From: DASYHS01 sp035998295
GTDB taxonomy: Bacteria; Pseudomonadota; Alphaproteobacteria; Azospirillales; Azospirillaceae
Reading direction: 5' to 3'
Assembly: GCF_035998295.1 (NCBI RefSeq)
Contig: NZ_DASYHS010000097.1
Coordinates: 1 to 15,079 of the forward strand
Length of the DNA stretch: 15,079 nucleotides
Shown here: positions 4,035 through 12,722 of the stretch, piece after piece
How the letters are laid out: each line of letters begins with the position of its first letter
Numbering within the stretch: the first letter of the stretch is position 1
The notes under the pieces: generated by a model
What the model was told of the DNA's origin: nothing
The model's input: the letters and a program-made list of their open reading frames with translations, nothing else
Database searches by the model: none
Position numbers and translations under genes: made by a program

Positions 4035-7000
4035 TCAGGCAGCCAGCTTGGCGAGGTCCTGCATCAGCCGGTGGACGCCCGCGACCCGCTGCGCCGCCTC
4101 GTCCCATGTCCGGGTGTAGACGATCTTGAAGTCCGGGCGCAGCTTCGCGGTCCCGGCCTGCTCCGACAGGTAGCGCACCAGCCGGTCGGGATGGCCGAAG
4201 GTGTTGTTGCGGAAGGACAGCAGCGCCCCCTTGGGCCCGGCGTCCACCCGCTCGATATTAGCCTGCCGGCACAACTGCTTGATCGCGATCACCTGCAGCA
4301 GGTTCTCGACCTCACGCGGCAGCGGGCCGAAGCGGTCGATCAGCTCGGCCGCGAAGCCGTCGATCTCGGCCCGGTCGACGAGGTCCGCCAGCCGCCGGTA
4401 CAGCCCGAGGCGGACGTTCAGGTCCGCCACGTAGGCTTCCGGGATCAGCACCGGCATGCCGAGATTGATGTTGGGCGTCCAGGTGGCGTCCGGCCCGCCC
4501 GACGCGCCGTCCAGCCCGCCCGCCCGCGCGGCGGCCACCGCCTCCTCCAGCATGTGCTGGTAGAGTTCGACCCCCACCTCCTTGACGTGCCCGGACTGCT
4601 CCTCGCCCAGCAGGTTGCCGGCGCCCCGGATGTCCATGTCGTGGCTCGCGAGTTGGAAGCCGGCGCCCAGGCTGTCCAGCGTCTCGATCACGTGCAGCCG
4701 CTGCTGGGCGGTCTGGGTCAGCACCGTGCGCGGGGCGTAGGTCAGGTAGGCGTAGCCGCGGACCTTCGCCCGCCCGACCCGGCCGCGGAGCTGGTAGAGC
4801 TGGGCCAGCCCGAACATGTCGGCGCGGTGGATGATCAGCGTGTTGGCGTTCGGGATGTCGAGCCCGCTCTCGACGATGTTGGTCGACAGCAGGACGTTGT
4901 ACTGGCCCTCGTCGAAGGCGGTCATCACCTCCTCGAGCTGGGTGGCCGCCAACTGCCCGTGGGCGACGACGACCTTGACCTCGGGCACCAGCTCGGCCAG
5001 GCGCTCCTGGACGCGCGGCAGGTCCTCCAGCCGCGGGCAGACGTAGAAGGTCTGGCCGCCGCGGTAGTGCTCGCGCAGGATGGCCTCGCGGATCACGACC
5101 GGGTCGAAGGGGAGCACGAAGGTGCGCACGGCCAGGCGGTCCACCGGCGGCGTCGCGATCAGGCTCAGCTCGCGCACCCCGGCCAGCGCCATCTGCAGCG
5201 TCCGCGGGATCGGCGTCGCGGTCAGCGTCAGCACGTGCACGTCGGCCCGGAGCTCCTTCAGCCGCTCCTTCTGCTTGACCCCGAAATGCTGCTCCTCGTC
5301 GACGATCACGAGGCCGAGATGCTTGAACGTCACCGTCTTGGACAGCAGCGCGTGCGTGCCGACCACGATGTCGACCGTCCCCGCGGCCAGCCCGTCCTTG
5401 ACCTGCTTCTGCTCCTTCGCCGGCACCATGCGCGACAACTGGCCGACGCGCACCGGCAGGCCGGCGAAGCGCCGCTCGAAGCTGCGGTGGTGCTGGCGCG
5501 CCAGCAGGGTCGTCGGCACGACGACCGCGACCTGCAGGCCGGCCATCGCCGCCAGGAACGCGGCGCGCAGCGCGACCTCGGTCTTGCCGAACCCGACGTC
5601 GCCGCACACCAGCCGGTCCATCGGCCGGCCGGACTGCAGGTCCCCCATCACGTCCTCGATCGCGCGGAGCTGGTCCTCGGTCTCGGGATAGGGGAAGCGT
5701 GCGGCGAACTCGGCATACATGCCGTCCGGCGCGGTGACCGCCTCCGCCGTGCGCAGCTCGCGCTCGGCCGCGATGCGGATCAGCCCGTCGGCCATGTCCA
5801 TGATCCGCTTCTTGACCCGGGCCTTGCGCGCCTGCCACGCCGTCCCGCCGAGCCGGTCGAGCTGCGCCCCCGCCTCGTCCGAGCCGTAGCGCGACAGCAG
5901 CTCCAGGTTCTCGACCGGCAGGTACAGCTTGTCCCCGCCCTCGTAGAGGATGCGCAGGCAGTCGTGCGGCGCGCCCGACACCGCGATCGTCTCCAGCCCG
6001 TCGAAGCGGCCGATGCCGTGGTCGACATGGACGACGAAGTCGCCCTCGTTGAGGGTCGACAGCTCGGCGATGAAGTTGGCGGCGCGCCGGCGCTTCTTGG
6101 CCGGCCGCACCAGTCGGTCGCCGAGGATGTCCTGCTCCGTGACGACCTGCAGGTCGCTGGCGGAGAAGCCCGATTCGATGCCCAGCACGACCAGCGCCGC
6201 GCTGCGGCGGTCGAGCCGGCGGGCGGCGTCCCAGCTCTCGGCCACCTCCAGCCGGTCGATGCCGTGCTCGCGCAGCACCGTCAGCAGCCGGTCCCGGGCG
6301 CCGATGCTGTAGGCCGCCACCAGCACCCGGCGGTCGGCGCGCTGGACCTCCTGGATGAAGGCCTTGACCGCGTCGAACACGTTTACGCCCGGCAGCGCGC
6401 GGGCGTCGGAGAAGTCGCGCCCGCGGCGCCCGCCGGCGTCCACCCCCTCCGCGGCACCCTCCGGCAGCGCGAAGGGCGAGAGCTGGCCGATAGCGCGCCC
6501 AGCCAGCACCGCGTCCCAGGCCGCGCGGTCGAGATAGAGCATGTGCGACGGCAGCGGCTTGTAGACCGGGACGCTCGCCTTGCGCTCGGTCTGCTGCAGC
6601 ATCTGGCGGGCATGGTGGAAGTCGGCGATCTGCTGGAACCGTGCCTCGCAGGCTTCGTCGGCCTGGGGATCGAGGGTGACGGCGGCACCGGGCAGGTAGT
6701 CGAGCAGCGTGTCCATCGCGCCGTGGAACAGCGGCAGCCAGTGCTCCATCCCCGCGTGCTTGCGCCCGGCGCTGACCGCCTCGTACAGCGGATCGTCGTC
6801 GAGCACGGCCCCGAACAGCTCGCGGTACCCGGCGCGGAACCGGTGCACCGAAGCCTCGTCCAGGAACACCTCGGAGACGGGCTTCAGCGTGAACCCGTCG
6901 CATTTCTCGGTCGTGCGCTGGCTCATGGGATCGAACCGGCGCACCCCCTCGAGCTCGTCGCCGAACAGGTCGAGGCGCAGCGGCTCGTCGGTCCCGGGCG

Positions 7001-7517
7001 GGAACAGGTCGACGATGCCGCCGCGGACCGCGTACTCGCCGGGCTCGCGCACGGTCTGCGCCCGGGTGTAGCCGTTGTCGGCGAGATAGCGCTGGAGCGC
7101 ATCGACGTCGACCCGGCCGCCGACCCGCGCGACGAAGGCGGCGTTCCCGAACGCCGAGCGGGGCGGGACCTTCTGGACGACCGCGTTGACGGTCGTCAGC
7201 ACCAGGCGCGGTGCCGCGTCCGCGGCCGGGGAGAGCAGCCTGGTCAGCGCGTCGACCCGGCGGCTCGCGATCTCGCCGTTCGGCGACACGCGGTCGTAGG
7301 GAAGGCAGTCCCAGGCCGGGAACTGAACGACCTCCAGTTCCGGCGCGAAGAAGGCGAGCGTCTCGGCCAGCTTGGCGAGCCGGACGTCGTCGAGCGCCAC
7401 ATGGACGAGCGGGCCCCGCTTCGCCAGGTCGGCGAGCACCCGGGCGTCGTGGCCTTCCGGCGTTCCGGCGATCAGCAGCCGGCCGGGCGTTCCCGGATCG
7501 AGATGGATCTTGGCCAA
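4035..7517 (-). CDS. mfd: Transcription-repair coupling factor Mfd
   Basis: An ATP-dependent DNA translocase that pushes stalled RNA polymerase off DNA and recruits UvrA for nucleotide excision repair. Its 1160 aa match the family (E. coli 1148). Order: UvrB-like N-terminal module (about 1-350), the RNA-polymerase interaction region (about 480-580: GDFVVHVDHGIGRFDGLE, LYLPVENLELLSRYG), then the RecG-like translocase with Walker A GDVGFGKT (639-646), DEEQ (740-743), TLTATPIPRT, NIVESGLDIPNA and RGRVGR (911-916), and the C-terminal TRCF domain. The start appears to be TTG at 7517, ten bases after the sdhE stop. No ribosome-binding site precedes it and there is no in-frame ATG or GTG between, so translation probably depends on coupling to sdhE. 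A same-length open frame lies antisense and is an artefact. Confidence 0.98.
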   Translation of the reverse strand: MAKIHLDPGTPGRLLIAGTPEGHDARVLADLAKRGPLVHVALDDVRLAKLAETLAFFAPELEVVQFPAWDCLPYDRVSPNGEIASRRVDALTRLLSPAADAAPRLVLTTVNAVVQKVPPRSAFGNAAFVARVGGRVDVDALQRYLADNGYTRAQTVREPGEYAVRGGIVDLFPPGTDEPLRLDLFGDELEGVRRFDPMSQRTTEKCDGFTLKPVSEVFLDEASVHRFRAGYRELFGAVLDDDPLYEAVSAGRKHAGMEHWLPLFHGAMDTLLDYLPGAAVTLDPQADEACEARFQQIADFHHARQMLQQTERKASVPVYKPLPSHMLYLDRAAWDAVLAGRAIGQLSPFALPEGAAEGVDAGGRRGRDFSDARALPGVNVFDAVKAFIQEVQRADRRVLVAAYSIGARDRLLTVLREHGIDRLEVAESWDAARRLDRRSAALVVLGIESGFSASDLQVVTEQDILGDRLVRPAKKRRRAANFIAELSTLNEGDFVVHVDHGIGRFDGLETIAVSGAPHDCLRILYEGGDKLYLPVENLELLSRYGSDEAGAQLDRLGGTAWQARKARVKKRIMDMADGLIRIAAERELRTAEAVTAPDGMYAEFAARFPYPETEDQLRAIEDVMGDLQSGRPMDRLVCGDVGFGKTEVALRAAFLAAMAGLQVAVVVPTTLLARQHHRSFERRFAGLPVRVGQLSRMVPAKEQKQVKDGLAAGTVDIVVGTHALLSKTVTFKHLGLVIVDEEQHFGVKQKERLKELRADVHVLTLTATPIPRTLQMALAGVRELSLIATPPVDRLAVRTFVLPFDPVVIREAILREHYRGGQTFYVCPRLEDLPRVQERLAELVPEVKVVVAHGQLAATQLEEVMTAFDEGQYNVLLSTNIVESGLDIPNANTLIIHRADMFGLAQLYQLRGRVGRAKVRGYAYLTYAPRTVLTQTAQQRLHVIETLDSLGAGFQLASHDMDIRGAGNLLGEEQSGHVKEVGVELYQHMLEEAVAAARAGGLDGASGGPDATWTPNINLGMPVLIPEAYVADLNVRLGLYRRLADLVDRAEIDGFAAELIDRFGPLPREVENLLQVIAIKQLCRQANIERVDAGPKGALLSFRNNTFGHPDRLVRYLSEQAGTAKLRPDFKIVYTRTWDEAAQRVAGVHRLMQDLAKLAA

Positions 7518-7527
7518 GGGAGGACGA

Positions 7528-7821
7528 TCAGTATTTCTCGGGAGAGAAGGCGGAGGCGACCAGCAGCCGCATGACGTCGCTGTCGTGCTCGGCCGGGACC
7601 GGCTCGCGCCCCGTCATCCAGTTGTAGACGTCCGGGTCGCTCAATTCGAGCAGCCGCTCGTAGCGGTCGAGCTGCTCGGGCGTGAAGCCCGGCACGTAGC
7701 GGTCCGCGAAGCGCCCCATGATCAGGTCGGCTTCGCGGGTGCCGCGGTGCCAGCTCCGGAAGGTCAGCCGCTTGCGGCGGATCTCCGTCGCGTCTGCGGT
7801 CGTCTCGGTCGACATGGGCAT
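7528..7821 (-). CDS. sdhE: Succinate dehydrogenase assembly factor SdhE (SDHAF2 family)
   Basis: A small protein that helps attach FAD covalently to SdhA, the succinate dehydrogenase flavoprotein subunit. The 97-aa chain has the hallmark RGxxE motif (R26-G-T-R-E30), then ADLIMGRFADRYV, DRYERLLELSDPDVYNWMTGREP and a typical C-terminal helix. The start may be ATG 7821 or ATG 7815; a weak AAGAG lies just before the former. It is the first gene of an sdhE-mfd operon and divergent from recG, an order known in alphaproteobacteria. The link to mfd appears to be one of shared transcription, not of function. Confidence 0.95.
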   Translation of the reverse strand: MPMSTETTADATEIRRKRLTFRSWHRGTREADLIMGRFADRYVPGFTPEQLDRYERLLELSDPDVYNWMTGREPVPAEHDSDVMRLLVASAFSPEKY

Positions 7822-7828
7822 GTGGCTC

Positions 7829-7855
7829 TTGATACGAAACGTCCTACGATATAGA
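7829..7855 (+). promoter_or_regulatory. Possible recG promoter
   Basis: TTGATA at 7829-7834 (5 of 6) and TATAGA at 7850-7855 (4 of 6), separated by a short 15-bp spacer. It overlaps the divergent sdhE promoter, so the two may compete. Confidence 0.3.
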
Positions 7856-7876
7856 GCCCCTGCGCGGTCCTGTCAC
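7848..7876 (-). promoter_or_regulatory. Promoter of the sdhE-mfd operon
   Basis: Read on the minus strand: GTGACA (7876-7871, 5 of 6 to TTGACA), a 17-bp spacer and TATATC (7853-7848, 4 of 6 to TATAAT). The start site would be near 7841, giving a leader of about 20 nt before ATG 7821. Confidence 0.5.
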
Positions 7877-7906
7877 CATGGGGCGCCCGTTTCGAGATCA
7901 CGACCC

Positions 7907-9988
7907 TTGCGCCCATCGATCCTGTATCCCCTGTTCGCGCCGGTCGGCACCCTGAAGGGTCTCGGCCCCAAGCTCGGCCGCCTGGCTGAAAAGCTGGCGG
8001 GCCCGCACGTCGTCGACCTGTTGTGGCACCTGCCGACGGGCCTGATCGACCGCCACTTCGCGCCGAAGGTCGCCGAGGCGCCGGACGGGCGGATCTGCAC
8101 GCTCACGGTCCGCATCGACCAGCACCTCGTCCCGCCGAGCACGCGCCAGCCCTACCGGGTCCTGGCCTCGGACGAGAGCGGCACGATCGAGCTCGCCTAT
8201 TTCCGCGGCCGTGCCGACTGGCTCGGCAAGCTGTTGCCGATCGGCGCCGAGATGGTGGTGTCCGGCCGCGTCGAATGGTTCAACGGCCGTCCCCAGATCG
8301 TGCATCCCGACCACGTCAGCCCGGCCGAGGCCGCGGGCCAGGTCGAGATGGTCGAGCCGGTGTACCCGCTCACCGCGGGGCTGACGCCGAAGACGCTGCG
8401 CAAGGCGGTGCTGTCGGCCGTCGCGGCGGCCCCCGACCTTCCGGAATGGCTCGACCCGCACTGGCTGCAGCGCCGCGCCTGGCCGTCCTGGCGCGAGTCG
8501 GTCCGCCTCGCCCATTCGCCCGGCGACGAGGCGGCCGTCGACGCCATGGCGCCGGCGCGCGCGCGCCTCGCCTTCGACGAGCTGCTGGCTAACCAGCTCG
8601 CCCTGGCGCTCGTGCGCGAGCATCAGCGCCGCATCTCCGGCCGCGCCGTCGCCGGGCACGGGGAGCTGCGTGCCGCTGTCCTGGCCTCCCTGCCCTTCGC
8701 GCCGACAGGCGCCCAGCTCCGTGCGGTCGCGGAGATCGAGACGGACATGGCGTCGGACCGGCGCATGCTCCGCCTCCTCCAGGGCGACGTCGGCAGCGGC
8801 AAGACGCTGGTGGCGCTGCTGGCGATGCTGAACGCCGTCGAGGCCGGGGGCCAGGCGGCGCTGATGGCGCCGACCGAGATCCTCGCCCGCCAGCATCACG
8901 ACACGCTGGCCCCGCTCGCGGCCGCCGCCGGGGTCGAGGTCGCGGTGCTGACCAGCCGCGACAAGGGCAAGGCGCGGGCGGCGCTGCTGGAGCGCCTGGC
9001 CGAAGGCCGTATCGGCATCCTGGTCGGAACGCACGCCCTGTTCCAGGAGGACGTGGCCTTCCGCGACCTGGCGCTCGCCGTCATCGACGAGCAGCACCGC
9101 TTCGGCGTCCACCAGCGCCTCCAGCTCTCGGCCAAGGGCCGGGCCGTCGACATCCTGGTGATGACGGCGACGCCGATCCCCCGCACCCTGACCCTGACCG
9201 CCTATGGCGACATGGACGTGTCGCGCCTGACCGAGAAGCCGCCCGGCCGCCAGCCGGTCGTGACCCGCACGATCGCGCTCGACCGGCTCGGCGACGTCGT
9301 GTCCGGCGTCGCGCGCAAGGTCGCGGAGGGCGCGCGGGCCTACTGGGTCTGCCCGCTGGTGGAGGAGTCGGAGCAGGTCGACATTGCCGCCGCCACCGAC
9401 CGCTACGCCCATCTGCGCGAGGTGTTCGGCGCCCGGGTCGGGCTCGTCCACGGCAAGATGAAGGCGGCGGAAAAGGACGCCGTGATGGCGGCCTTCGCCG
9501 AAGGCGCGCTCGACGTGCTGGTCGCGACCACCGTGATCGAGGTGGGCGTCGACGTGCCCGCGGCGACGGTCATGGTGATCGAGCACGCCGAGCGCTTCGG
9601 CCTCGCCCAGCTCCACCAGCTCCGCGGCCGCGTCGGCCGCGGCACCGGCGCCTCAACCTGCCTGCTGCTGTTCGACCAGCCGCTGGGCGAGACCGCGCGT
9701 TCGCGCCTCGCGATCATGCGCGACACCGAGGACGGGTTCCGTATCGCCGAGGAGGACCTGAAGCTTCGCGGCGCCGGCGAGGTGCTGGGCACGCGCCAGA
9801 GCGGCATGCCGGAGTTCCGCCTCGCCGACCTCGCCCACCATTCGGAACTGCTCGAGGTGGCCCGCGACGACGCCCGCCTGGTCCTGGAGCGGGACCCGGA
9901 ACTCAAGAGCCCCCGCGGCGAGGCGCTGAGGACCCTGCTCTACCTGTTCGAACGCGACCAGGCCGTCCGCTATCTCAGATCGGGCTGA
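7907..9988 (+). CDS. recG: ATP-dependent DNA helicase RecG
   Basis: A branched-DNA translocase that regresses stalled replication forks and processes recombination intermediates and R-loops. From TTG 7907 the protein has 693 aa, the length of E. coli RecG, and begins LRPSILYPLFAPVGTLKGLG. Domains: N-terminal wedge/OB fold (about 1-200), helicase lobe 1 with Walker A GDVGSGKT (293-300) and DEQH (394-397), TATPIPRTLTLTAYGDMDVS, lobe 2 with TTVIEVGVDVPAA and RGRVGR (573-578), then the C-terminal LRGAGEVLGTRQSG element. The frame is open upstream to 7718, but that region runs over the sdhE start on the other strand and lacks conserved sequence. No clear ribosome-binding site precedes the TTG. The 3' end overlaps the convergent MFS gene by 14 bases. 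Confidence 0.97.
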   Translation: MRPSILYPLFAPVGTLKGLGPKLGRLAEKLAGPHVVDLLWHLPTGLIDRHFAPKVAEAPDGRICTLTVRIDQHLVPPSTRQPYRVLASDESGTIELAYFRGRADWLGKLLPIGAEMVVSGRVEWFNGRPQIVHPDHVSPAEAAGQVEMVEPVYPLTAGLTPKTLRKAVLSAVAAAPDLPEWLDPHWLQRRAWPSWRESVRLAHSPGDEAAVDAMAPARARLAFDELLANQLALALVREHQRRISGRAVAGHGELRAAVLASLPFAPTGAQLRAVAEIETDMASDRRMLRLLQGDVGSGKTLVALLAMLNAVEAGGQAALMAPTEILARQHHDTLAPLAAAAGVEVAVLTSRDKGKARAALLERLAEGRIGILVGTHALFQEDVAFRDLALAVIDEQHRFGVHQRLQLSAKGRAVDILVMTATPIPRTLTLTAYGDMDVSRLTEKPPGRQPVVTRTIALDRLGDVVSGVARKVAEGARAYWVCPLVEESEQVDIAAATDRYAHLREVFGARVGLVHGKMKAAEKDAVMAAFAEGALDVLVATTVIEVGVDVPAATVMVIEHAERFGLAQLHQLRGRVGRGTGASTCLLLFDQPLGETARSRLAIMRDTEDGFRIAEEDLKLRGAGEVLGTRQSGMPEFRLADLAHHSELLEVARDDARLVLERDPELKSPRGEALRTLLYLFERDQAVRYLRSG

Positions 9989-11180
9989 CCCGGACCGTTC
10001 CCCGTCTCGACCTCGCCGCGAGGAAGCCCGCCCCGCTCGCCATGGCGGCCAAGCCCAGCGCCGTCCCCCCGAACGCCGCCGGGTAGCCGGAGGCTTCGAT
10101 CCAGGGCTGACTGACCAGCGGCGACACGAACTGGCCGACGAAGATGCTCGCCGTCAGCCCGCCGGCGACGCGGCCACGGACCGCGAGCGGTGCTGCGGCC
10201 ATTGCGCCCGCCATCAGGCTGGGCATGATCGTGCCCAGGCCGAGCCCCGACACCGCGACGGCGACCACGACGGCGGCATAGGACTCCGCCGACGCCACGA
10301 GCCCGTAGCCCGCGGCCATGAGGCCGAAGCCGGCGGCGAACATGCCCATGATCCCGACGCGGCCGCGCGCCCGGCCATAGACGAGGGCGGACCCGGCCGA
10401 CGCCAGGTTGAGGGCACCTATGGCGAGGCCGGCCTGGCTCGGCGACTCGGTGCCGAGGGCCTGGAGAAGGAACGGAAGCTGGGTCGGAATCAGGTAGAAG
10501 GCGACGCTGTTGAGAGCCGCCGCCGCGAAGACCGCCGTCACAGCGATCCGCCACCCCCCGGCGGCTGGCCGGTCCGATGCCGGGTCGGCGCCCGGCGCCG
10601 GGCGCGACGGCTCGCGGATGTAGAGGATGACGGCCGGCACCAGCGCCAGCGCGATGCCGTAGACCGCGAACGGCGCGCGCCAGTGGATCTCGGCGAGCAG
10701 GCCGCCGCCCGTTATGAACACGAGCCCGCCGAACCCCACGAAGGCCGCCTGCAGGCCCATGAACCGGTCCCGCTCCCTGCCTTGGAAATAGTCGCCGGCG
10801 AGGGCCGTCCCGGTCGTCATGATGCCCGCGACGGCCATGCCCAGCAGCGCCCTGCCGACGAGAAGGCCCTCGAGCGTGTCCAGCACCAGCCCCGACATGC
10901 CGGCGAACCCGTAGAGGACGATCGTGCCGATCAGCAGCCGCCGCCGGCCGAACCGGTCCGCGATGCTCCCCGCGAGCGGCGCGCACAGCGCGATCAGGAG
11001 CGCCGGCACCGTCAGCACGAAGCGGGTCAGCAGCTCGACGTCGGGGGTTCCGGCGAAATGCGCCTCGATGGACGGCAGCGACGGCGAGATGGTTGCGGCC
11101 GACATGACGGTGAGGGTGGCGACGAAGAGAAGCGTGGCCTTCCCCGCGGTGGGGGCGCCACGGGGCATCCCGGTGCTCAT
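9975..11180 (-). CDS. MFS transporter, drug-efflux type
   Basis: A 401-aa inner-membrane permease of the major facilitator superfamily, with about 12 hydrophobic helices split by a central hydrophilic loop rich in Pro/Ala/Asp (EPSRPAPGADPASDRPAAGG). Motif A, LAGSIADRFGRRRLLIG, lies at about residues 69-85 between helices 2 and 3, as in proton-coupled antiporters; TLTVMSAATISPSLPSIEAHF at the N-terminus resembles Bcr/CflA-like drug exporters. The substrate is unknown. The ATG at 11180 has GGAG nine bases upstream; the longer open frame beyond it overlaps the regulator gene and is rejected. It lies 83 bases downstream of the MocR-type regulator on the same strand. A SoxR-like promoter sits in that gap. 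Confidence 0.9.
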   Translation of the reverse strand: MSTGMPRGAPTAGKATLLFVATLTVMSAATISPSLPSIEAHFAGTPDVELLTRFVLTVPALLIALCAPLAGSIADRFGRRRLLIGTIVLYGFAGMSGLVLDTLEGLLVGRALLGMAVAGIMTTGTALAGDYFQGRERDRFMGLQAAFVGFGGLVFITGGGLLAEIHWRAPFAVYGIALALVPAVILYIREPSRPAPGADPASDRPAAGGWRIAVTAVFAAAALNSVAFYLIPTQLPFLLQALGTESPSQAGLAIGALNLASAGSALVYGRARGRVGIMGMFAAGFGLMAAGYGLVASAESYAAVVVAVAVSGLGLGTIMPSLMAGAMAAAPLAVRGRVAGGLTASIFVGQFVSPLVSQPWIEASGYPAAFGGTALGLAAMASGAGFLAARSRRGTVRVSPI

Positions 11181-11214
11181 CGGTCTGTGCTCCAAGCCGT
11201 TCGACGGAGCAGGA

Positions 11215-11245
11215 GTGATGAGACCTCGACTTTGGTTGAGGTCAA
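11215..11245 (-). promoter_or_regulatory. SoxR/MerR-type promoter with dyad in a 19-bp spacer, upstream of the MFS gene
   Basis: Read on the minus strand: -35 TTGACC (11245-11240), a 19-bp spacer, then a weak -10 CATCAC (11220-11215). The dyad CCTCAACCAAAGTCGAGG (11241-11224) begins inside the -35 box, as in E. coli soxS, where CCTCAAGTTAACTTGAGG begins inside TTTACC and the spacer is also 19 bp. The dyad matches the soxS box at 13 of 18 positions. On both strands the arms GACCTCGAC / GTTGAGGTC (11222-11243) can pair with one G-T wobble. The predicted start is near 11208 and the leader about 28 nt. No merR-family gene is in the window. Confidence 0.5.
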
Positions 11246-11263
11246 GGGGCTTGCGGCCCACGC

Positions 11264-12658
11264 TCAGACGACTTCGCTCGGCGCCAGCCCCTCTTCCTGT
11301 TCCAGCACCGCGGCGATCCGGCCCAGGGCCCCCGCGAGGACGTCCCGGTCGGGCGCCGCCCCCAGCGAGATGCGCAAGGCCTCGACCGGCGCCGGACCCG
11401 CGGCGAAGGAGGCCCCCGGGACCACCGCCAGCCCCAGGCGGCGGACCTGTTCGGCGAAGGCCGGCGCGTTCCACGCCTGGGGCAGCCGCAGCCAGACGTG
11501 ATGGCCGTCGGCATGCGCGGCCGTCGACCCCGCCGGCAGCACCGATGCCGCCATCCGCTGGCGCTCGCGGCTTTCCGCCCGGATCGCGTCCAGCATCGCC
11601 CTGGCCGTGCCGTCCGGAACCCACCGCGCGATCACCGCGGCCGACAGCGGCGGCGCCATCTGCGCCGTCGCCCGCAGCGCGGCCTGGCCGCGGCGCGCCT
11701 GGACCGCGTCGGGCGCCACCACATAGGCGATCCGCAGGCCCGGGAACAGGCACTTCGACACGGTCGAGACATACCAGGTCGACTCGGGAACGAAGGTGGC
11801 GAGCGGCGGGAGGGGCGCCGCCGGCAGCAGGCCATACGCGTCGTCCTCGATGATCGTGAGGCGACGGCGCCGCGCGACCGCCGCCACCGCCTCGCGCCGC
11901 GCGAGCGACATCGTGGCGGTGGTCGGGTTCTGGATCGTCGGGATGCAGTAGAGGACCTTGGCCCCCAGGCGCTCGCATGCCTCGTCCAGGGCATCCGGCA
12001 CCAGCCCCTCCTCATCCATGGGCAGTCCCTGCAGGCGGAGGCCGGCCTGGCGGGCGGCGGCCAGCAGGCCGGGGTAGGTGAAGGCCTCCGTGAGGATCAC
12101 GTCGCCGGCCCGGGCGACGGCGGTGAGGAGCGCCATGATCGCCGCCTGCGCGCCGCCCGACAGCAGCACCCGCTCGGCCTCCAGGCCCGGGATCAGGGGG
12201 GCCAGCCACGCCGCGCCGACCGCCCTGTCCGCGGGACCGCCCCCGCCGGGGTGGTAGCTGAGGAGGCGTGCCAGGTCGCCGCGCCGCAATACGGACGCCA
12301 TCGTCCGCGCCAGCCTCACCTGGATCGCCGCGGCCGGAGGCTGCGGCGGCATGTTCATGGAGAGGTCGGTCTCGACCCGGGCCGATGCCCCCGCCGCCGG
12401 CGACGCACGGACGGACGTGCCGCGGCCGACCTCGGCATCGATCAGCCCCCGGCGCCGCGCCTCGGCATAGGCGCGCGTGACCGTGGTCAGGTCGACGCCG
12501 AGCGCCGCCGCGAGGGAACGGTGCGTCGGCAGGCGCTGGCCGGGGTTCAGAACGCCCGCCGCGATGTCGGCTTCCAAGGCCTCGACGACCGCCAGGTAGA
12601 TGGGCCCGGACGTCGTGATCTCGGGAACCCATTCCGGCGGGGGAGCGCCCCTCTTCAT
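11264..12658 (-). CDS. MocR-type GntR regulator with aminotransferase-like domain (PdxR family)
   Basis: A 464-aa PLP-dependent transcription factor. The N-terminus is a GntR winged helix (about 15-90: LPTHRSLAAALGVDLTTVTR, then AYAEARRRGLIDAEVGRGTSV). The rest is a class I/II aminotransferase fold, including LLSGGAQAAIMALLTA, PTIQNPTTATMS, IIEDDAYG and the PLP-binding lysine K302 in STVSKCLFPGLRIAYV. Such proteins sense PLP or an amino compound and control neighbouring metabolic or transport genes. The ATG at 12658 has GGAAGG four bases upstream; the GTG at 12715 gives 19 extra residues but has no such site. It lies upstream of the MFS gene on the same strand and 64 bases downstream of the DUF983 gene. 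The key lysine is intact. Its effector and targets are unknown; the MFS gene is the obvious candidate. Confidence 0.93.
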   Translation of the reverse strand: MKRGAPPPEWVPEITTSGPIYLAVVEALEADIAAGVLNPGQRLPTHRSLAAALGVDLTTVTRAYAEARRRGLIDAEVGRGTSVRASPAAGASARVETDLSMNMPPQPPAAAIQVRLARTMASVLRRGDLARLLSYHPGGGGPADRAVGAAWLAPLIPGLEAERVLLSGGAQAAIMALLTAVARAGDVILTEAFTYPGLLAAARQAGLRLQGLPMDEEGLVPDALDEACERLGAKVLYCIPTIQNPTTATMSLARREAVAAVARRRRLTIIEDDAYGLLPAAPLPPLATFVPESTWYVSTVSKCLFPGLRIAYVVAPDAVQARRGQAALRATAQMAPPLSAAVIARWVPDGTARAMLDAIRAESRERQRMAASVLPAGSTAAHADGHHVWLRLPQAWNAPAFAEQVRRLGLAVVPGASFAAGPAPVEALRISLGAAPDRDVLAGALGRIAAVLEQEEGLAPSEVV

Positions 12659-12722
12659 GCTGCCTTCCAAGGATGGGATCGGAATGTAGGGCTTCCAGGC
12701 AAACTCCGGTTCCACTTACGAG

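Noticed and set aside
4071..7574. A 1167-codon open frame on the plus strand opposite mfd
   Set aside because: It mirrors mfd, is Arg/Gly/His/Pro/Gln-rich with no family motifs, and is a typical high-GC antisense artefact.
7898..9616. A 572-codon open frame opposite recG
   Set aside because: Same kind of antisense artefact; recG on the other strand has all its helicase motifs.
11181..11978. N-terminal extension of the MFS transporter to 667 aa
   Set aside because: The extension overlaps the MocR coding region in another frame and has no transporter character. ATG 11180 has a ribosome-binding site.
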